From Arundinibacter roseus (GTDB taxonomy: Bacteria > Bacteroidota > Bacteroidia > Cytophagales > Spirosomataceae): a stretch of 64,000 bases of DNA. The DNA lies in NCBI RefSeq assembly GCF_004348825.1, contig NZ_SMJU01000016.1, forward strand, positions 1 through 64,000, written 5' to 3'. Positions 34,789 through 43,859 of this stretch are shown one piece after another. The position numbers and the translations under genes are program-made. Under the pieces are notes generated by a model, which saw only the letters and a program-made list of their open reading frames with translations, was not told where the DNA came from and searched no databases. How positions within the stretch are numbered: position 1 is the stretch's first letter; each line of letters starts with the position of its first letter.

Positions 34789-35654
34789 CAGGCTTTTCTT
34801 TTGGCTAGAAAGGTTCGGATTACGGGGGCAATCGGGTCGCTCAGGCTCAGCCGAATCAGGTGTACGTACGGAATCCGCAGGGCTTCGTCGAGCTGTTGCA
34901 GATAGTCCGTCGCCTGCTGCTGAAACGTATCGCGTACGGCCTCGGCGTTCAATTCCAGTTCTTTACCACTTTCCAGATCTTTAAATCGAATAAATCCTTT
35001 CAACTCAAAATTCAACTCTTGTTTTCCCAAAAGCTGAAAAATGACAATTTCCCGGCGCGGATTGGCGATGCTCTTCACGAGTTGAATCCACTCGTCCTGC
35101 ACCTGAAGCAGGTCAGAAGCCATCACGACTACTTCCTTTTGCCGGGTATAAAATTCAGGAAATGCAGCCGACTGACGGTCCCAGCTTCCGGCGGCCTGTG
35201 CTTTTTCAAGGCCGTACAAAATCTTTTGAAAAGATTGTTTGCCCGATGCAGCCAACGTTTCAACCCGGCCGTTTTGCAAGCCATACAAACTCATCGAGTC
35301 GTTTTGTCGATAGCCCAGATAGGCCAGCGAAGCCAGCAAAATTCGGGCGTATTGCAGGCGCGACACGTTGCCTTCGGCGTAGTTCATGGAGCCCGAAAGA
35401 TCCAGCACAAACCGAATGTGCAGATTACTTTCCGTCGCCGACTCGCGCACCTGATGTTTCCCGGTGCGGGCGTAAAGTTTCCAGTCAATTCGCTTGGGGT
35501 CGTCGCCGGGCTCGTAGTGTCGGTATTGTTCAAACTCCGTGCCTACGCCAGACCTTCGGCTGCCGTGAATCCCCAGCCATAGCTCGTCGCTGACGATTTT
35601 TGCTGCCAATTGCAGGTTGTTGAGTTTTAATAAATCGTTTGCCAGGTGAGCCAT
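34788..35654 (-). CDS. DUF58 domain protein
   Basis: 288 residues. Hallmarks of DUF58 are the block RRSGVGTEFEQYRHYEPGDD followed by RIDWKLYAR, and a VWA-like core with the metal-ion-dependent adhesion site VLDLSGSMN (DxSxS). Such proteins are often partners of MoxR AAA+ ATPases and may deliver metal cofactors or assemble complexes. It has no signal or membrane segment, so it should be cytoplasmic and face the membrane proteins of the operon. It lies 36 bp downstream of MoxR. Confidence 0.9.
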   Translation of the reverse strand: MAHLANDLLKLNNLQLAAKIVSDELWLGIHGSRRSGVGTEFEQYRHYEPGDDPKRIDWKLYARTGKHQVRESATESNLHIRFVLDLSGSMNYAEGNVSRLQYARILLASLAYLGYRQNDSMSLYGLQNGRVETLAASGKQSFQKILYGLEKAQAAGSWDRQSAAFPEFYTRQKEVVVMASDLLQVQDEWIQLVKSIANPRREIVIFQLLGKQELNFELKGFIRFKDLESGKELELNAEAVRDTFQQQATDYLQQLDEALRIPYVHLIRLSLSDPIAPVIRTFLAKRKA

Positions 35655-35690
35655 GTGCCGTTTTTTGTACGCTCGTCAGGGAGTTTTGTG

Positions 35691-36692
35691 TTAAATTTTT
35701 ATTTCTTTTACTAATTCCTCAATGACCCGATCAGTCGTAATTCCTTCGGCTTCGGCTTTGAAATTCAGGGCCAGTCGGTGCCGCAAAATCGGGAAAGCCA
35801 GCGTCTTAATATCTTCCGGCAGTACCGCAAATCGCCCTTGTATCACGGCATTGGCTTTGGCGCATAGCACGAGTGCCTGCCCTGCGCGGGGGCCGGCGCC
35901 CCATTCTCCCCATTGCTTCACAAAGGCCGACGGACTTTCGTGCGGACGGGTAGCCCGCACGAGGCGATTAATATAGCCCAGCAGCTCATCGCTGATATGT
36001 ACCTGCCGCGTCAGGAGCTGTAAATCCAGAATGTCGCGGTCAGTCAGGATGGTTTGCAGGCTGGGTTTGGCGGTTCCGGTGGTACTTTTGAGCACGTTAA
36101 GTTCTTCCAGTTCCGAGGGGTAGTCGAGCTTGATGTAAAGCAAAAAGCGGTCAAGCTGTGCCTCAGGTAAAGGGTACGTTCCGGCCTGTTCGATGGGGTT
36201 TTGGGTTGCAATAATCAGAAAAGGCTTCGGTAGGGCATAATCAGCACCGGCGTAGGTCACGCGTCCTTCCTGCATTGCTTCCAGCAGTGCCGCCTGCGTT
36301 TTGGGAGGCGTTCGGTTGATCTCGTCGGCCAGTACGATGTGAGCAAAAAGCGGACCTTTATTAAACTTAAAAAACTTTCGCCCCGACTCATGATCTTCTT
36401 CCAGAATCTCCGTTCCGACAATATCACCCGGCATGAGGTCGGGCGTAAATTGAATGCGTTTGAAGCTCATGTCCAGCGTTTCAGACATCGTTTTTACCAT
36501 CAGCGTTTTGGCGAGTCCGGGCACGCCTTCCAGCAGGCAATGTCCGCCGGCTAGCAGCGCAATCAGGATTTCGCCAATTGCTTCCTGCTGCCCCACAATC
36601 ATTTTTCCAATTTCCTGCCGCAGAATCGGGAGTTTGGCTACAAGTGCTTTATAATGAGTTAAATCGGTTGTTGCTTCCACAGGTAAATGCAA
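35691..36692 (-). CDS. MoxR-family AAA+ ATPase
   Basis: 333 residues with Walker A GVPGLAKT (about residue 55), Walker B and its flank VLADEINRTPPKTQAALLEA, a sensor region LIIATQNPIEQAGTYPLPEA with the arginine-rich helix, and a C-terminal lid domain. MoxR ATPases act as chaperones for insertion of metals or assembly of VWA-domain complexes. It heads the group of DUF58, BatA-like and DUF4175-like genes, which fits the widespread MoxR-DUF58-VWA arrangement. The DUF4159 gene lies 85 bp upstream on the same strand. Confidence 0.94.
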   Translation of the reverse strand: MHLPVEATTDLTHYKALVAKLPILRQEIGKMIVGQQEAIGEILIALLAGGHCLLEGVPGLAKTLMVKTMSETLDMSFKRIQFTPDLMPGDIVGTEILEEDHESGRKFFKFNKGPLFAHIVLADEINRTPPKTQAALLEAMQEGRVTYAGADYALPKPFLIIATQNPIEQAGTYPLPEAQLDRFLLYIKLDYPSELEELNVLKSTTGTAKPSLQTILTDRDILDLQLLTRQVHISDELLGYINRLVRATRPHESPSAFVKQWGEWGAGPRAGQALVLCAKANAVIQGRFAVLPEDIKTLAFPILRHRLALNFKAEAEGITTDRVIEELVKEIKI

Positions 36693-36777
36693 TTGGTAAG
36701 AAGAGATTAATTAGAATAAAACGAACTTCATTTTTCAGTAAAAAGTCGTTTCATAAATACGCTCACAGTGAGATTTG

Positions 36778-37395
36778 TCAGGCCGTTAGAGCATACAGAA
36801 TAATATTAACACCAAACTTCGTATTGTCTTCGGCCAGCCAACGCTTATTTCTAAAATCATAATCCCACTCACAGCCATAGTCTTTGTTGCTGTATAACAG
36901 GCCAATGCGGCCATTGATAATGATGGCTTTGAGATAGTCATGCACGAGGTCGTCGCCCCAGCCGTTGAGCTCGAAGGACGTGGTAGGCGGACCGTCTTTA
37001 AACTGGAAAAAGTTGGTGTAAATCGGGTGATTATTCGGGATTTTCTGCAACGCCTGCGGACCAAAAGTGCGGCTCATTTCCTGCTCAAACGACTTGGCAA
37101 ACAGCCCGTCGATGTCATGATTGCAGTCGTCCACAAACACAAAACCACCGTTGTTGACGTAGGTTCGGAAGGTATCGCGTTCCTGCGCCGAGAACTCCAC
37201 GAGCTTGTGCCCGCTTAAATAACAAAAAGGGCTTTTGAAAATTTCGGGGCTGCCCAGCTGAACCGTCTTTTCTTTTTCATCTACGGGCAGGGTGGTGTAT
37301 TCTACCAACGAATGTAAAATATTGGAAGGCATGCGCTGATCGGTGTCCCAATCGCCGGATGCGTACTGTATGCGCGTGAAAAAGAATGGTTTCAT
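36778..37395 (-). CDS. DUF4159 domain protein
   Basis: 205 residues, starting KPFFFTRIQYASGDWDTD. The core FVFVDDCNHDIDGLF and DDLVHDYLKAIIINGR show a glutamine-amidotransferase-like Rossmann fold typical of DUF4159, without a visible catalytic Cys. Many relatives are longer membrane-anchored proteins in MoxR/Bat operons. This copy has no signal peptide and is probably cytoplasmic. It is most likely the first gene of the operon, since a terminator lies just upstream. Confidence 0.85.
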   Translation of the reverse strand: MKPFFFTRIQYASGDWDTDQRMPSNILHSLVEYTTLPVDEKEKTVQLGSPEIFKSPFCYLSGHKLVEFSAQERDTFRTYVNNGGFVFVDDCNHDIDGLFAKSFEQEMSRTFGPQALQKIPNNHPIYTNFFQFKDGPPTTSFELNGWGDDLVHDYLKAIIINGRIGLLYSNKDYGCEWDYDFRNKRWLAEDNTKFGVNIILYALTA

Positions 37396-37402
37396 GAGCG
37401 AT

Positions 37403-37459
37403 AAAAAGCCCGAAAAAGTGCTGAGAAAGCAAAACAGACAAGCTTCTCCGGGCTTTTTT
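37403..37459 (-). terminator. terminator of the second TldD/PmbA unit
   Basis: AAAAAGCCCG (37403-37412) pairs with CGGGCTTTTT (37449-37458), giving a U-rich end for minus-strand transcripts. The loop is long (about 36 bases) and may hold the start region of the DUF4159 transcript. Confidence 0.6.
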
Positions 37460-37478
37460 GTAAAAAAATTAGATTGTA

Positions 37479-38816
37479 TTAAACAGCATCCGAAAGACTG
37501 GTAAACGTAAACTCCCGGATTTTCATGGGCGGAATCAGGTAGTTGCGGTCAGACTCCGTGCTCACGGTTCGCTCCGGTATGCCGAGTTCTTCCAGATTGT
37601 TGAGCATGATGATGGGGCTTTCATTAAAACGAAAGTTTTTGACCGGATATTTAATCACGCCATCTTCAATAAAGAACGTACCGTCGCGGGTGAGGCCGGT
37701 CAATAGCAGTGTTTGCGGATCTACCGACCGAATGTACCAGAGTTTCGTTACCAGAATCCCCCGTTTCGTGCTTTTAATCATCGCTTCCATGCTGGAAGTC
37801 CCTCCGGCCATAATCAGGTTGTTGGGGAAAGGCGTGGCTTTGACGCCCTTTTTCTTCGCCCAGAAACGTGAGTACGCCAGGTTTTTCACCACTCCTTTTT
37901 CGATCCAATTGGTCTTTTCCTGCGCGCGGCCATCGCCCGACCAGGGCGAGGCAGGTAATTCAGGATTGGCCGGGTCTGAATAAATCGTAACACGCTCATC
38001 GACAATTTTCTCGCCGAGTTTGGTTTTGCCGCCGGGCTTGCTCAAAAACGAGCGCCCTTCGTCTGCCGAACGGGCATCCAGGCTGAAAAAGATATTTTCG
38101 AGCAGTACCGAAGCGGCGGTCGGTTCCAGAATGACTGTATATTTTCCAGGTTCCAGCGCGCGGGCCTCCGCTGAGCCCAGGCATTTCTGAACGGCAATTT
38201 GCGTAGCTGTTTGGGTATTGAGTTTTTTAAAATCACTAAACCCACGAATCACGTAGCCGGAGCCTTTGCCGTCGGGCGTGCGGACGGTGAGAGAGAAATT
38301 AACGTTTGTACTTGGGTAATACGCAAACAGCCCTTTGGAGTTCATCATGGCATTATACCCCCGCGAATCTTCCAGAAACCCCGCGCCTACCAGATTTTTC
38401 TCCCGGGTTTGGCTCAGGCTTTGGGCCACGGCGTCAGCTCGTTTAGCGGGTGTAACATTGGCGGTAGACTCAAAAAAACCGTTGGATTTTCCGTAGGTTT
38501 GAGGTTCGAGTACGCCCATGTACTCCGGGTTTTCGGGAGCCAACATCGCTAATTCTTCTGAGCGTCGCACCACTTTTTGCAGCGATTCGTCATCAAATTC
38601 ATCAATAGACGCTACCCCTACCTTCTTGCCAAATGCCGACTGTACCGTCAGGTTCTGATTGATTTGGCCGCCGCTTGTTGACACCTCGTTGCGGGCATAG
38701 CGAATATTGCCGCGCTGCTCTCCCAGCAGATTTACTTCGCATTCATCTGCTTTTGAATAACTCAATACTTTCTGAAGCAGTGTTTTAGCCTCAGTTTCAG
38801 TAAGAATGATGGCCAT
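37479..38816 (-). CDS. TldE/PmbA-family metalloprotease partner (copy 2)
   Basis: 445 residues of the TldD/PmbA fold (GYVIRGFSDFKKL and RSADEGRSFLSK blocks) without the HExxxH zinc motif, so it corresponds to the non-catalytic TldE/PmbA subunit. It has no signal peptide. TldD-TldE heterodimers degrade unfolded peptides and mature ribosomally made peptide products. The gene starts 6 bp after the TldD copy 2 stop. It is closely similar to the PmbA copy at 40611-41957 over its full length, including the shared ending REFTFTSLSDAV / RDFTFTSLSDAV. The nearest difference is a Gly-rich insert present only in the other copy. Confidence 0.88.
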   Translation of the reverse strand: MAIILTETEAKTLLQKVLSYSKADECEVNLLGEQRGNIRYARNEVSTSGGQINQNLTVQSAFGKKVGVASIDEFDDESLQKVVRRSEELAMLAPENPEYMGVLEPQTYGKSNGFFESTANVTPAKRADAVAQSLSQTREKNLVGAGFLEDSRGYNAMMNSKGLFAYYPSTNVNFSLTVRTPDGKGSGYVIRGFSDFKKLNTQTATQIAVQKCLGSAEARALEPGKYTVILEPTAASVLLENIFFSLDARSADEGRSFLSKPGGKTKLGEKIVDERVTIYSDPANPELPASPWSGDGRAQEKTNWIEKGVVKNLAYSRFWAKKKGVKATPFPNNLIMAGGTSSMEAMIKSTKRGILVTKLWYIRSVDPQTLLLTGLTRDGTFFIEDGVIKYPVKNFRFNESPIIMLNNLEELGIPERTVSTESDRNYLIPPMKIREFTFTSLSDAV

Positions 38817-38822
38817 AAGTTG

Positions 38823-40463
38823 TTATATTTTTCTGCCTGTATTAATCACATTAACCCCATTAAAACGCGTAGTTGAGCTTCCGTGCGACACGGCACTCGA
38901 CTGACTTGGCTGCCCTTTTCCGTCAAAAAACGAGCCGCCCAGGCGGTAATCACGCTCGTCGCAAATCTGTGCACACGAGTTCCAGAATTCCTGTGTGTTC
39001 GACTGATACGAAACATCTTTGAGCATTCCGGCAATTTTACCGTCCTTAATTTCATAGAAAAGCTGACCGCCAAACTGAAAATTGTAGCGCTGCTGATCAA
39101 TCGAAAACGAGCCGTCGCCGATGATATAAATACCTTTCTTGACATCCTTGATCATATCCTCCACCGACAGCGGAGTTTTGCCCGGTGCCAGCGATACATT
39201 GGCCATCCGCTGAAACTGTACGGAGCCCCAACTATCAGCGTAGCAACAGCCCTGCGATTCGTTTTCGCCAATGATGTGTACCTGATCGCGGATTGCCTGA
39301 TAGTTGACCAGCGTACCGTCTTTTACCAAATCCCAACGCTTGGTTTTTACGCCTTCGTCATCCCAGCCTACGGCTCCCAGCGACCCGGGTTGGGTTTTGT
39401 CGGCAAAAAGCGTTACTTCCTTGCTGCCATAGTTAAAATTCTTGCTTTGCCATTTATCCAGCGTAGCAAAGGAAGTTCCGGCAAAATTGGCCTCATAGCC
39501 CAGCACCCGGTCCAGTTCGAGCGGGTGGCCCACCGACTCATGAATCGTAAGCCACAGGTGCGACGGATCCAGCACGAGGTCGTACTTGCCGGCCTCTACC
39601 GATTTGGCCGAGAGTTTTTCTTTGGCCTGACGTGCAGCAGCCGTTACGTCTTCCAGCATGTCATAACCCATGTTGTATCGGGTTGTGATGCCCTTTACGC
39701 TGTCAGTAGGATTGGCCTGCAAATATTCGTAGCCCATGCCCATCGGCGAGCTCAGCGAGTCGCGGGTTGCAAACTTACCGCTCTGCGGATCAATCGCTGT
39801 GACCGTAAAATTGGGCCACATCCGGTGAATGTCCTGATCAATGTAGGAGCCGTCGGTGGAGGCAAAGTACTTTTGCTCATTGACCATAAAAAGTACGGAA
39901 TTAACGTAATTGGCCCCGTTTTTCATGGCTGCGCTGTTTACCGTCAGCAGCAGGTCTACCTTTTCTTTGATAGGAACTTCAAAGGCATTTTTGGTAATAG
40001 GAGCCTTCCAGCTTACTTCCCCAAAGCCTTTTTGCGGAGCCAGAATCACGGGCTCTTTCATAAGCTTGGCATTGGCCTTCGCAATCGCCACGGCTTCTTC
40101 GGCGGCCTTCGCTGTTTGAGCTTCGCTTTTGGCATCTACCACGGCCGCAAAGCCCCAGCAACCGTCCGCAATGACGCGCACACCCACGCCATAAGATTCC
40201 GTATTGACCAGATTTTGAACTTTATCTTCCCGTGTAATGACAAATTGGTTGAGATACCGCCCAATCCGAATGTCGGCGTAGGTGGCACCTTTGGCCGTGG
40301 CCGCGTTGAGGGCTGCATCGGCAAGCCGTTTTTTGGTGGCTACATCAATAGCGTTATCAAGCAGAGCCTCAGGCGCTACATTACGTCCAAAAACCGGAAT
40401 GTCCGGAAGCATGAAAGCACCTGCACTAAGGCCAGTCAGTTGCATAAAATCTCTGCGATTCAT
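38823..40463 (-). CDS. TldD-family zinc metalloprotease with Tat signal (copy 2)
   Basis: 546 residues. The N-terminus MNRRDFMQLTGLSAGAFML is a twin-arginine signal, so this copy should be exported folded to the periplasm, unlike cytoplasmic E. coli TldD. The zinc site LTIHESVGHPLELDR (HESVGH, an HExxxH motif; about residue 310) is intact. It pairs with the PmbA-like gene downstream, which lacks a Tat motif and might be carried along by hitch-hiking or stay inside. It is a tandem paralogue of the gene at 41978-43621. Confidence 0.9.
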   Translation of the reverse strand: MNRRDFMQLTGLSAGAFMLPDIPVFGRNVAPEALLDNAIDVATKKRLADAALNAATAKGATYADIRIGRYLNQFVITREDKVQNLVNTESYGVGVRVIADGCWGFAAVVDAKSEAQTAKAAEEAVAIAKANAKLMKEPVILAPQKGFGEVSWKAPITKNAFEVPIKEKVDLLLTVNSAAMKNGANYVNSVLFMVNEQKYFASTDGSYIDQDIHRMWPNFTVTAIDPQSGKFATRDSLSSPMGMGYEYLQANPTDSVKGITTRYNMGYDMLEDVTAAARQAKEKLSAKSVEAGKYDLVLDPSHLWLTIHESVGHPLELDRVLGYEANFAGTSFATLDKWQSKNFNYGSKEVTLFADKTQPGSLGAVGWDDEGVKTKRWDLVKDGTLVNYQAIRDQVHIIGENESQGCCYADSWGSVQFQRMANVSLAPGKTPLSVEDMIKDVKKGIYIIGDGSFSIDQQRYNFQFGGQLFYEIKDGKIAGMLKDVSYQSNTQEFWNSCAQICDERDYRLGGSFFDGKGQPSQSSAVSHGSSTTRFNGVNVINTGRKI

Positions 40464-40561
40464 GGCTTATATATTTTAGGTTAAAGTTTTATTTTGATAA
40501 AAAGGAGATTGATTTTTTGGAATAAAATCTGCCCGAAAGAAGTTCAGACAGAGAAAGATTC

Positions 40562-40589
40562 GTTGGGAGGCAAACAATCACCTCCCAAC
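40562..40589 (-). terminator. hairpin between the two TldD/PmbA units
   Basis: GTTGGGAGG (40562-40570) pairs perfectly with CCTCCCAAC (40581-40589) around a 10-base loop. The T-run on the minus strand is weak. It may separate the two gene pairs, which are 147 bp apart. Confidence 0.4.
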
Positions 40590-40610
40590 AAAAATCAGAT
40601 TCAGCAGTGC

Positions 40611-41957
40611 CTATACCGCATCTGAAAGACTCGTAAAGGTAAAGTCACGGATTTTCAACGGTGGAATCAGGTTGCCACCGATACGCTGCGGCGCGCCCAT
40701 TGCTTCCAGGTTATTGAGCATAATAACCGGACTTTCATTGAATCGGAAGTTCTTGACGGGAAACTTGATCTGCCCGTTTTCGATATAAAACGTACCGTCA
40801 CGCGTGAGGCCCGTGTAGAGCAGTGTTTGTGGATCAACGGCCCGGATGTACCAAAAGCGCGTGACCAAAATCCCTTTTTCTGTGCTTTTTATCAAATCGG
40901 CCAGCGACTGCGTGCCGCCCATCATGATAAAACCGGAAGGTGGCGGGACACCCTTAACTCCTTTTTTCTCGGCCCAATAGCGCGAGTAGTACATGTTTTT
41001 AACGACGCCATTTTCAATCCACGCAACTTTTTCCTGCGGGCGGCCATCGCTGCCACCCCCGCCGAAGCGTCCACCGCCCCCACCAAAAGGCGAGCCGGGA
41101 ATTTCGATATTCGCAGGATCGGAATAGATCGTCACGCGTTCATCGAAAAGCTTTTCGCCCAGGCGGGTTTCGCCGCCTTTTTTACTCAAAAAACTACGGC
41201 CTTCATCGGCATTACGGGCGTCCATGCTGCGCATCATATTGCCCAAAAGATCAACGGAAGCTGCCGGTTCCAGAATGACGGTATATTTTCCGGGTTCGAG
41301 GGCACGGGCATTCACCGACGCCAGCGCTTTTTGCATCGCTACTTCGGTAGCAGCCTTGGTGCTGAGCTTTGACACGTCATTCACGTCCCGAATCGCATAG
41401 CCCGAACCCAGGCCGTCGGCCGTGCGGACGGTAATGGAGAAATCGACGGAGGTCGCTTTATTATACCCAAACAACCCTTTGCTATTTCCGATTGCTGAAA
41501 AACCGGCGGTATCTTCGAGGTAGCCTGCGGCCGTCAGGTTTTTCTTGCGGCAGGGATCAAGGCTGTCAAATGCCGCCTGAGCGCGGTATTCAGCGTTGAT
41601 GTCGGCGGTGCTTTGGGCAAAAGAGGCCGTTTCCAGGTAGTTCTGCGGGCCTAGCATCGGCACATATTCGGGGTTTTCGGGCGCCAGTTGCGCTATTTCT
41701 TCGGCCCGGCGGGCGGTTTTTTCCAGCGAGGCATCATCAAATTCATTGATTGTAGCTGTGCCCGATTTTTTTCCAAAAACGGCCGTTACTGACAACGATA
41801 AGTTGGTCGTTTCGCCACTAGTAGATACCGAGTTGCGGGCATACCGGATATTGCCGGTGCGGTTGCCGCTCAGGGCCACGCTCATTTCGTCGGCTTTGGA
41901 GTACGAGAGTACTTTATCTATAATTTTCTTAGCTTCTTCTTTGGTTAAGATGGCCAT
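40611..41957 (-). CDS. TldE/PmbA-family metalloprotease partner (copy 1)
   Basis: 448 residues, the same fold and motifs as the copy at 37479-38816 (SGYAIRDVNDVSKL, RNADEGRSFLSK, QTLLYTGLTRDGTF) and no HExxxH. It is the non-catalytic partner type. It differs by a Gly-rich loop SPFGGGGGRFGGGGSDGRP at about residue 300. It has no export signal. It lies 20 bp downstream of TldD copy 1 and was probably the pair from which copy 2 arose, or vice versa. Confidence 0.88.
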   Translation of the reverse strand: MAILTKEEAKKIIDKVLSYSKADEMSVALSGNRTGNIRYARNSVSTSGETTNLSLSVTAVFGKKSGTATINEFDDASLEKTARRAEEIAQLAPENPEYVPMLGPQNYLETASFAQSTADINAEYRAQAAFDSLDPCRKKNLTAAGYLEDTAGFSAIGNSKGLFGYNKATSVDFSITVRTADGLGSGYAIRDVNDVSKLSTKAATEVAMQKALASVNARALEPGKYTVILEPAASVDLLGNMMRSMDARNADEGRSFLSKKGGETRLGEKLFDERVTIYSDPANIEIPGSPFGGGGGRFGGGGSDGRPQEKVAWIENGVVKNMYYSRYWAEKKGVKGVPPPSGFIMMGGTQSLADLIKSTEKGILVTRFWYIRAVDPQTLLYTGLTRDGTFYIENGQIKFPVKNFRFNESPVIMLNNLEAMGAPQRIGGNLIPPLKIRDFTFTSLSDAV

Positions 41958-41977
41958 ATTTTTTTGTTGATTGGGGG

Positions 41978-43621
41978 TTAAATCTTACGTCCGGTATTGA
42001 TCACATTTACGCCATTGAAACGCGTGGTAGCACTGCCGTGCGACACCGCACTGACCTGCGAAGGCTGCCCTTTGCCGTCAAAAAACGAGCCGAAGGTACG
42101 GTAGTCGTCTTTGTCACAAAGCTGCGCGCACGAATTCCAGAATTCCTGAGTATTGGACTGATAGGCCACGTCGTCGAGCATCCCTACGAGTTCGCCGTTT
42201 TTGATTTCGTAGAAAAGCTGTCCGCCAAACTGAAAGTTATAGCGTTGCTGATCAATCGAATACGAGCCGCGACCGATGATGTAAATTCCTTTTTCAACGC
42301 CTTTAATCATGTCCAGTACACTGCGCTTTTCGGTACCCGGCCGCAGCGAAACGTTTGGCATCCGCTGAAACTGTACCGAGTTCCAGTTGTCGGCATAGCA
42401 GCAGCCGTGCGACTCTTTTTCGCCGATGATTGCCGCCTGATCGCGGATCGCCTGATAGTTAACCAAAATACCGTCTTTGATCAAATCCCACTCTTTGCAG
42501 GGCACGCCTTCGTCGTCATAACCAACGGTGCCCAACGTATACGGCTGTGTTTTGTCCGCCACAATATTGACCAGTTTGCTGCCATAATTAAAGGTCCCCG
42601 ACTTCCATTTGTCGAGCGTCGCAAAGCTTGTGCCGGCGTAATTGGCTTCATAGCCCAGCACGCGGTCTAGTTCGAGCGGGTGGCCTACGGACTCGTGAAT
42701 CGTCAGGCCGAGGTGGTTGGGGTCAAGCACGAGGTCATATTTTCCGGGCGTGACCGACTTGGCGGTCATTTTTTCTTTCGTTTGTTTGGCTGCCATAGTC
42801 GCATCCTCAATCATATCGTAGGAGTTGCGGTAGCCTACCAGGCCATTTGGTCCCGGGATTTTCTCCGAAGCCAGCCCGTCCAGGTATTCATAGCCCATGC
42901 CCATCGGCGAGCTGATTGCGTCGCGGGTTTTAAATTTTCCGGCGGCTTTGTCAATTGCCGTTACGGTAAACGTAGGCCAAATGCGGTGAATATCCTGATC
43001 AATATAAGAGCCATCAGTGGAGGCGAAATATTTTTGCTCATTTACAAAAAATAGATTTGACGTTACAAAAGCTGCCCCATATTTGAGTGCTTCGCCATTG
43101 ACGTTCATGAGCAGGTCAATTTTTTCTTTAACCGGAATCTCAAAGGCATTTTTGGTTAAAGGTGTTTTCCAGCTCACTTCGCCCACGCCTTTTTGCGGAG
43201 CTAATACGACGGGTTCGGTCTGAATTTTTGAATTAGCTTTAGCAATTGCCACGGCAGTAGCCGCACAGGTTGCAATGCCGTCGGGCGTCACATCGCTCGT
43301 GGCGGCAAAGCCCCAGGTTCCGTTGGCCATCACCCGAATCCCCACGCCGTAAGACTCCGCATTAGTTACGTTTTGCACCTGCGTTTCACGGGTAAAAATG
43401 TACTGCTGCAGGTAGCGCCCGATGCGTACGTCGGTGTAGGTTGCTCCTTTGCTGCGGGCGGCGTTGAGGGCAATATCCGCCAGTTGTTTTTTGAATGCGA
43501 CATCCGCCCCGGGTTGTAAGAGCTGTTCTGCCGATACTTCTCGCCCCATGACCAGTCCTGAAGGTAGGGCAAGTGCGCCTAAACTCAGACCGGACAGTTG
43601 CATGAATTCTCTTCTTTTCAT
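41978..43621 (-). CDS. TldD-family zinc metalloprotease with Tat signal (copy 1)
   Basis: 547 residues. The Tat signal KRREFMQLSGLSLGALALPS is followed by the TldD fold with the zinc motif LTIHESVGHPLELDR. It is nearly co-linear with the paralogue at 38823-40463 (same blocks KYFASTDGSYIDQDIHR, YNFQFGGQLFYEIK and QSNTQEFWNSCAQ). It is the first gene of the cluster. A candidate promoter lies 66-95 bp upstream. The export of TldD proteins in this phylum suggests a periplasmic peptidase role. Confidence 0.9.
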   Translation of the reverse strand: MKRREFMQLSGLSLGALALPSGLVMGREVSAEQLLQPGADVAFKKQLADIALNAARSKGATYTDVRIGRYLQQYIFTRETQVQNVTNAESYGVGIRVMANGTWGFAATSDVTPDGIATCAATAVAIAKANSKIQTEPVVLAPQKGVGEVSWKTPLTKNAFEIPVKEKIDLLMNVNGEALKYGAAFVTSNLFFVNEQKYFASTDGSYIDQDIHRIWPTFTVTAIDKAAGKFKTRDAISSPMGMGYEYLDGLASEKIPGPNGLVGYRNSYDMIEDATMAAKQTKEKMTAKSVTPGKYDLVLDPNHLGLTIHESVGHPLELDRVLGYEANYAGTSFATLDKWKSGTFNYGSKLVNIVADKTQPYTLGTVGYDDEGVPCKEWDLIKDGILVNYQAIRDQAAIIGEKESHGCCYADNWNSVQFQRMPNVSLRPGTEKRSVLDMIKGVEKGIYIIGRGSYSIDQQRYNFQFGGQLFYEIKNGELVGMLDDVAYQSNTQEFWNSCAQLCDKDDYRTFGSFFDGKGQPSQVSAVSHGSATTRFNGVNVINTGRKI

Positions 43622-43686
43622 GTTGATTCGGGTGTAATTCGATAGGAATTAGGTTGTGAAAAAATTGGGTAAATCAGAGCTTTTAC

Positions 43687-43716
43687 CAAAAATAAGTAGC
43701 TCTTTTTACTAAACGA
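43687..43716 (-). promoter_or_regulatory. candidate promoter of the TldD/PmbA cluster
   Basis: TATTTTTG on the minus strand (43694-43687) fits TAnnTTTG. TCG (43716-43714), one base from TTG, lies 19 bases upstream. The predicted leader is about 60 nt. Confidence 0.4.
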
Positions 43717-43796
43717 ACGGTGAAAATAGGTAAAAATGTCAATAGGGCGATAGATTGAAGATTTTTTTTGTTGTGCTAACTATTGGGCAAGCAAAA

Positions 43797-43833
43797 TACC
43801 CTGACTTTCTGCAAGCGCCGGAAAGTCAGGGTA
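43797..43833 (-). terminator. intrinsic terminator of the DUF1080 gene
   Basis: TACCCTGACTTTC (43797-43809) pairs perfectly with GAAAGTCAGGGTA (43821-43833) around an 11-base loop. It is followed on the minus strand by TTTTGC. The stem is very stable. Confidence 0.8.
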
Positions 43834-43859
43834 GGAAAATGTGACATGAAAATCTTACT

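Noticed and set aside
34860-35582. 240-codon open frame antisense to the DUF58 gene
   Set aside because: Sense strand carries clear DUF58 motifs and coupled starts with its neighbours.
38883-40484. 533-codon open frame antisense to the TldD copy 2 gene
   Set aside because: Shadow of a real gene: the minus strand has Tat signal, zinc motif and an obvious paralogue, while the antisense product has no recognisable domain.
41030-41100. Gly-rich codon run in PmbA copy 1 considered as a repeat element or frameshift
   Set aside because: It stays in frame, encodes a flexible loop and both flanks align with the paralogue, so it is a simple coding insertion.
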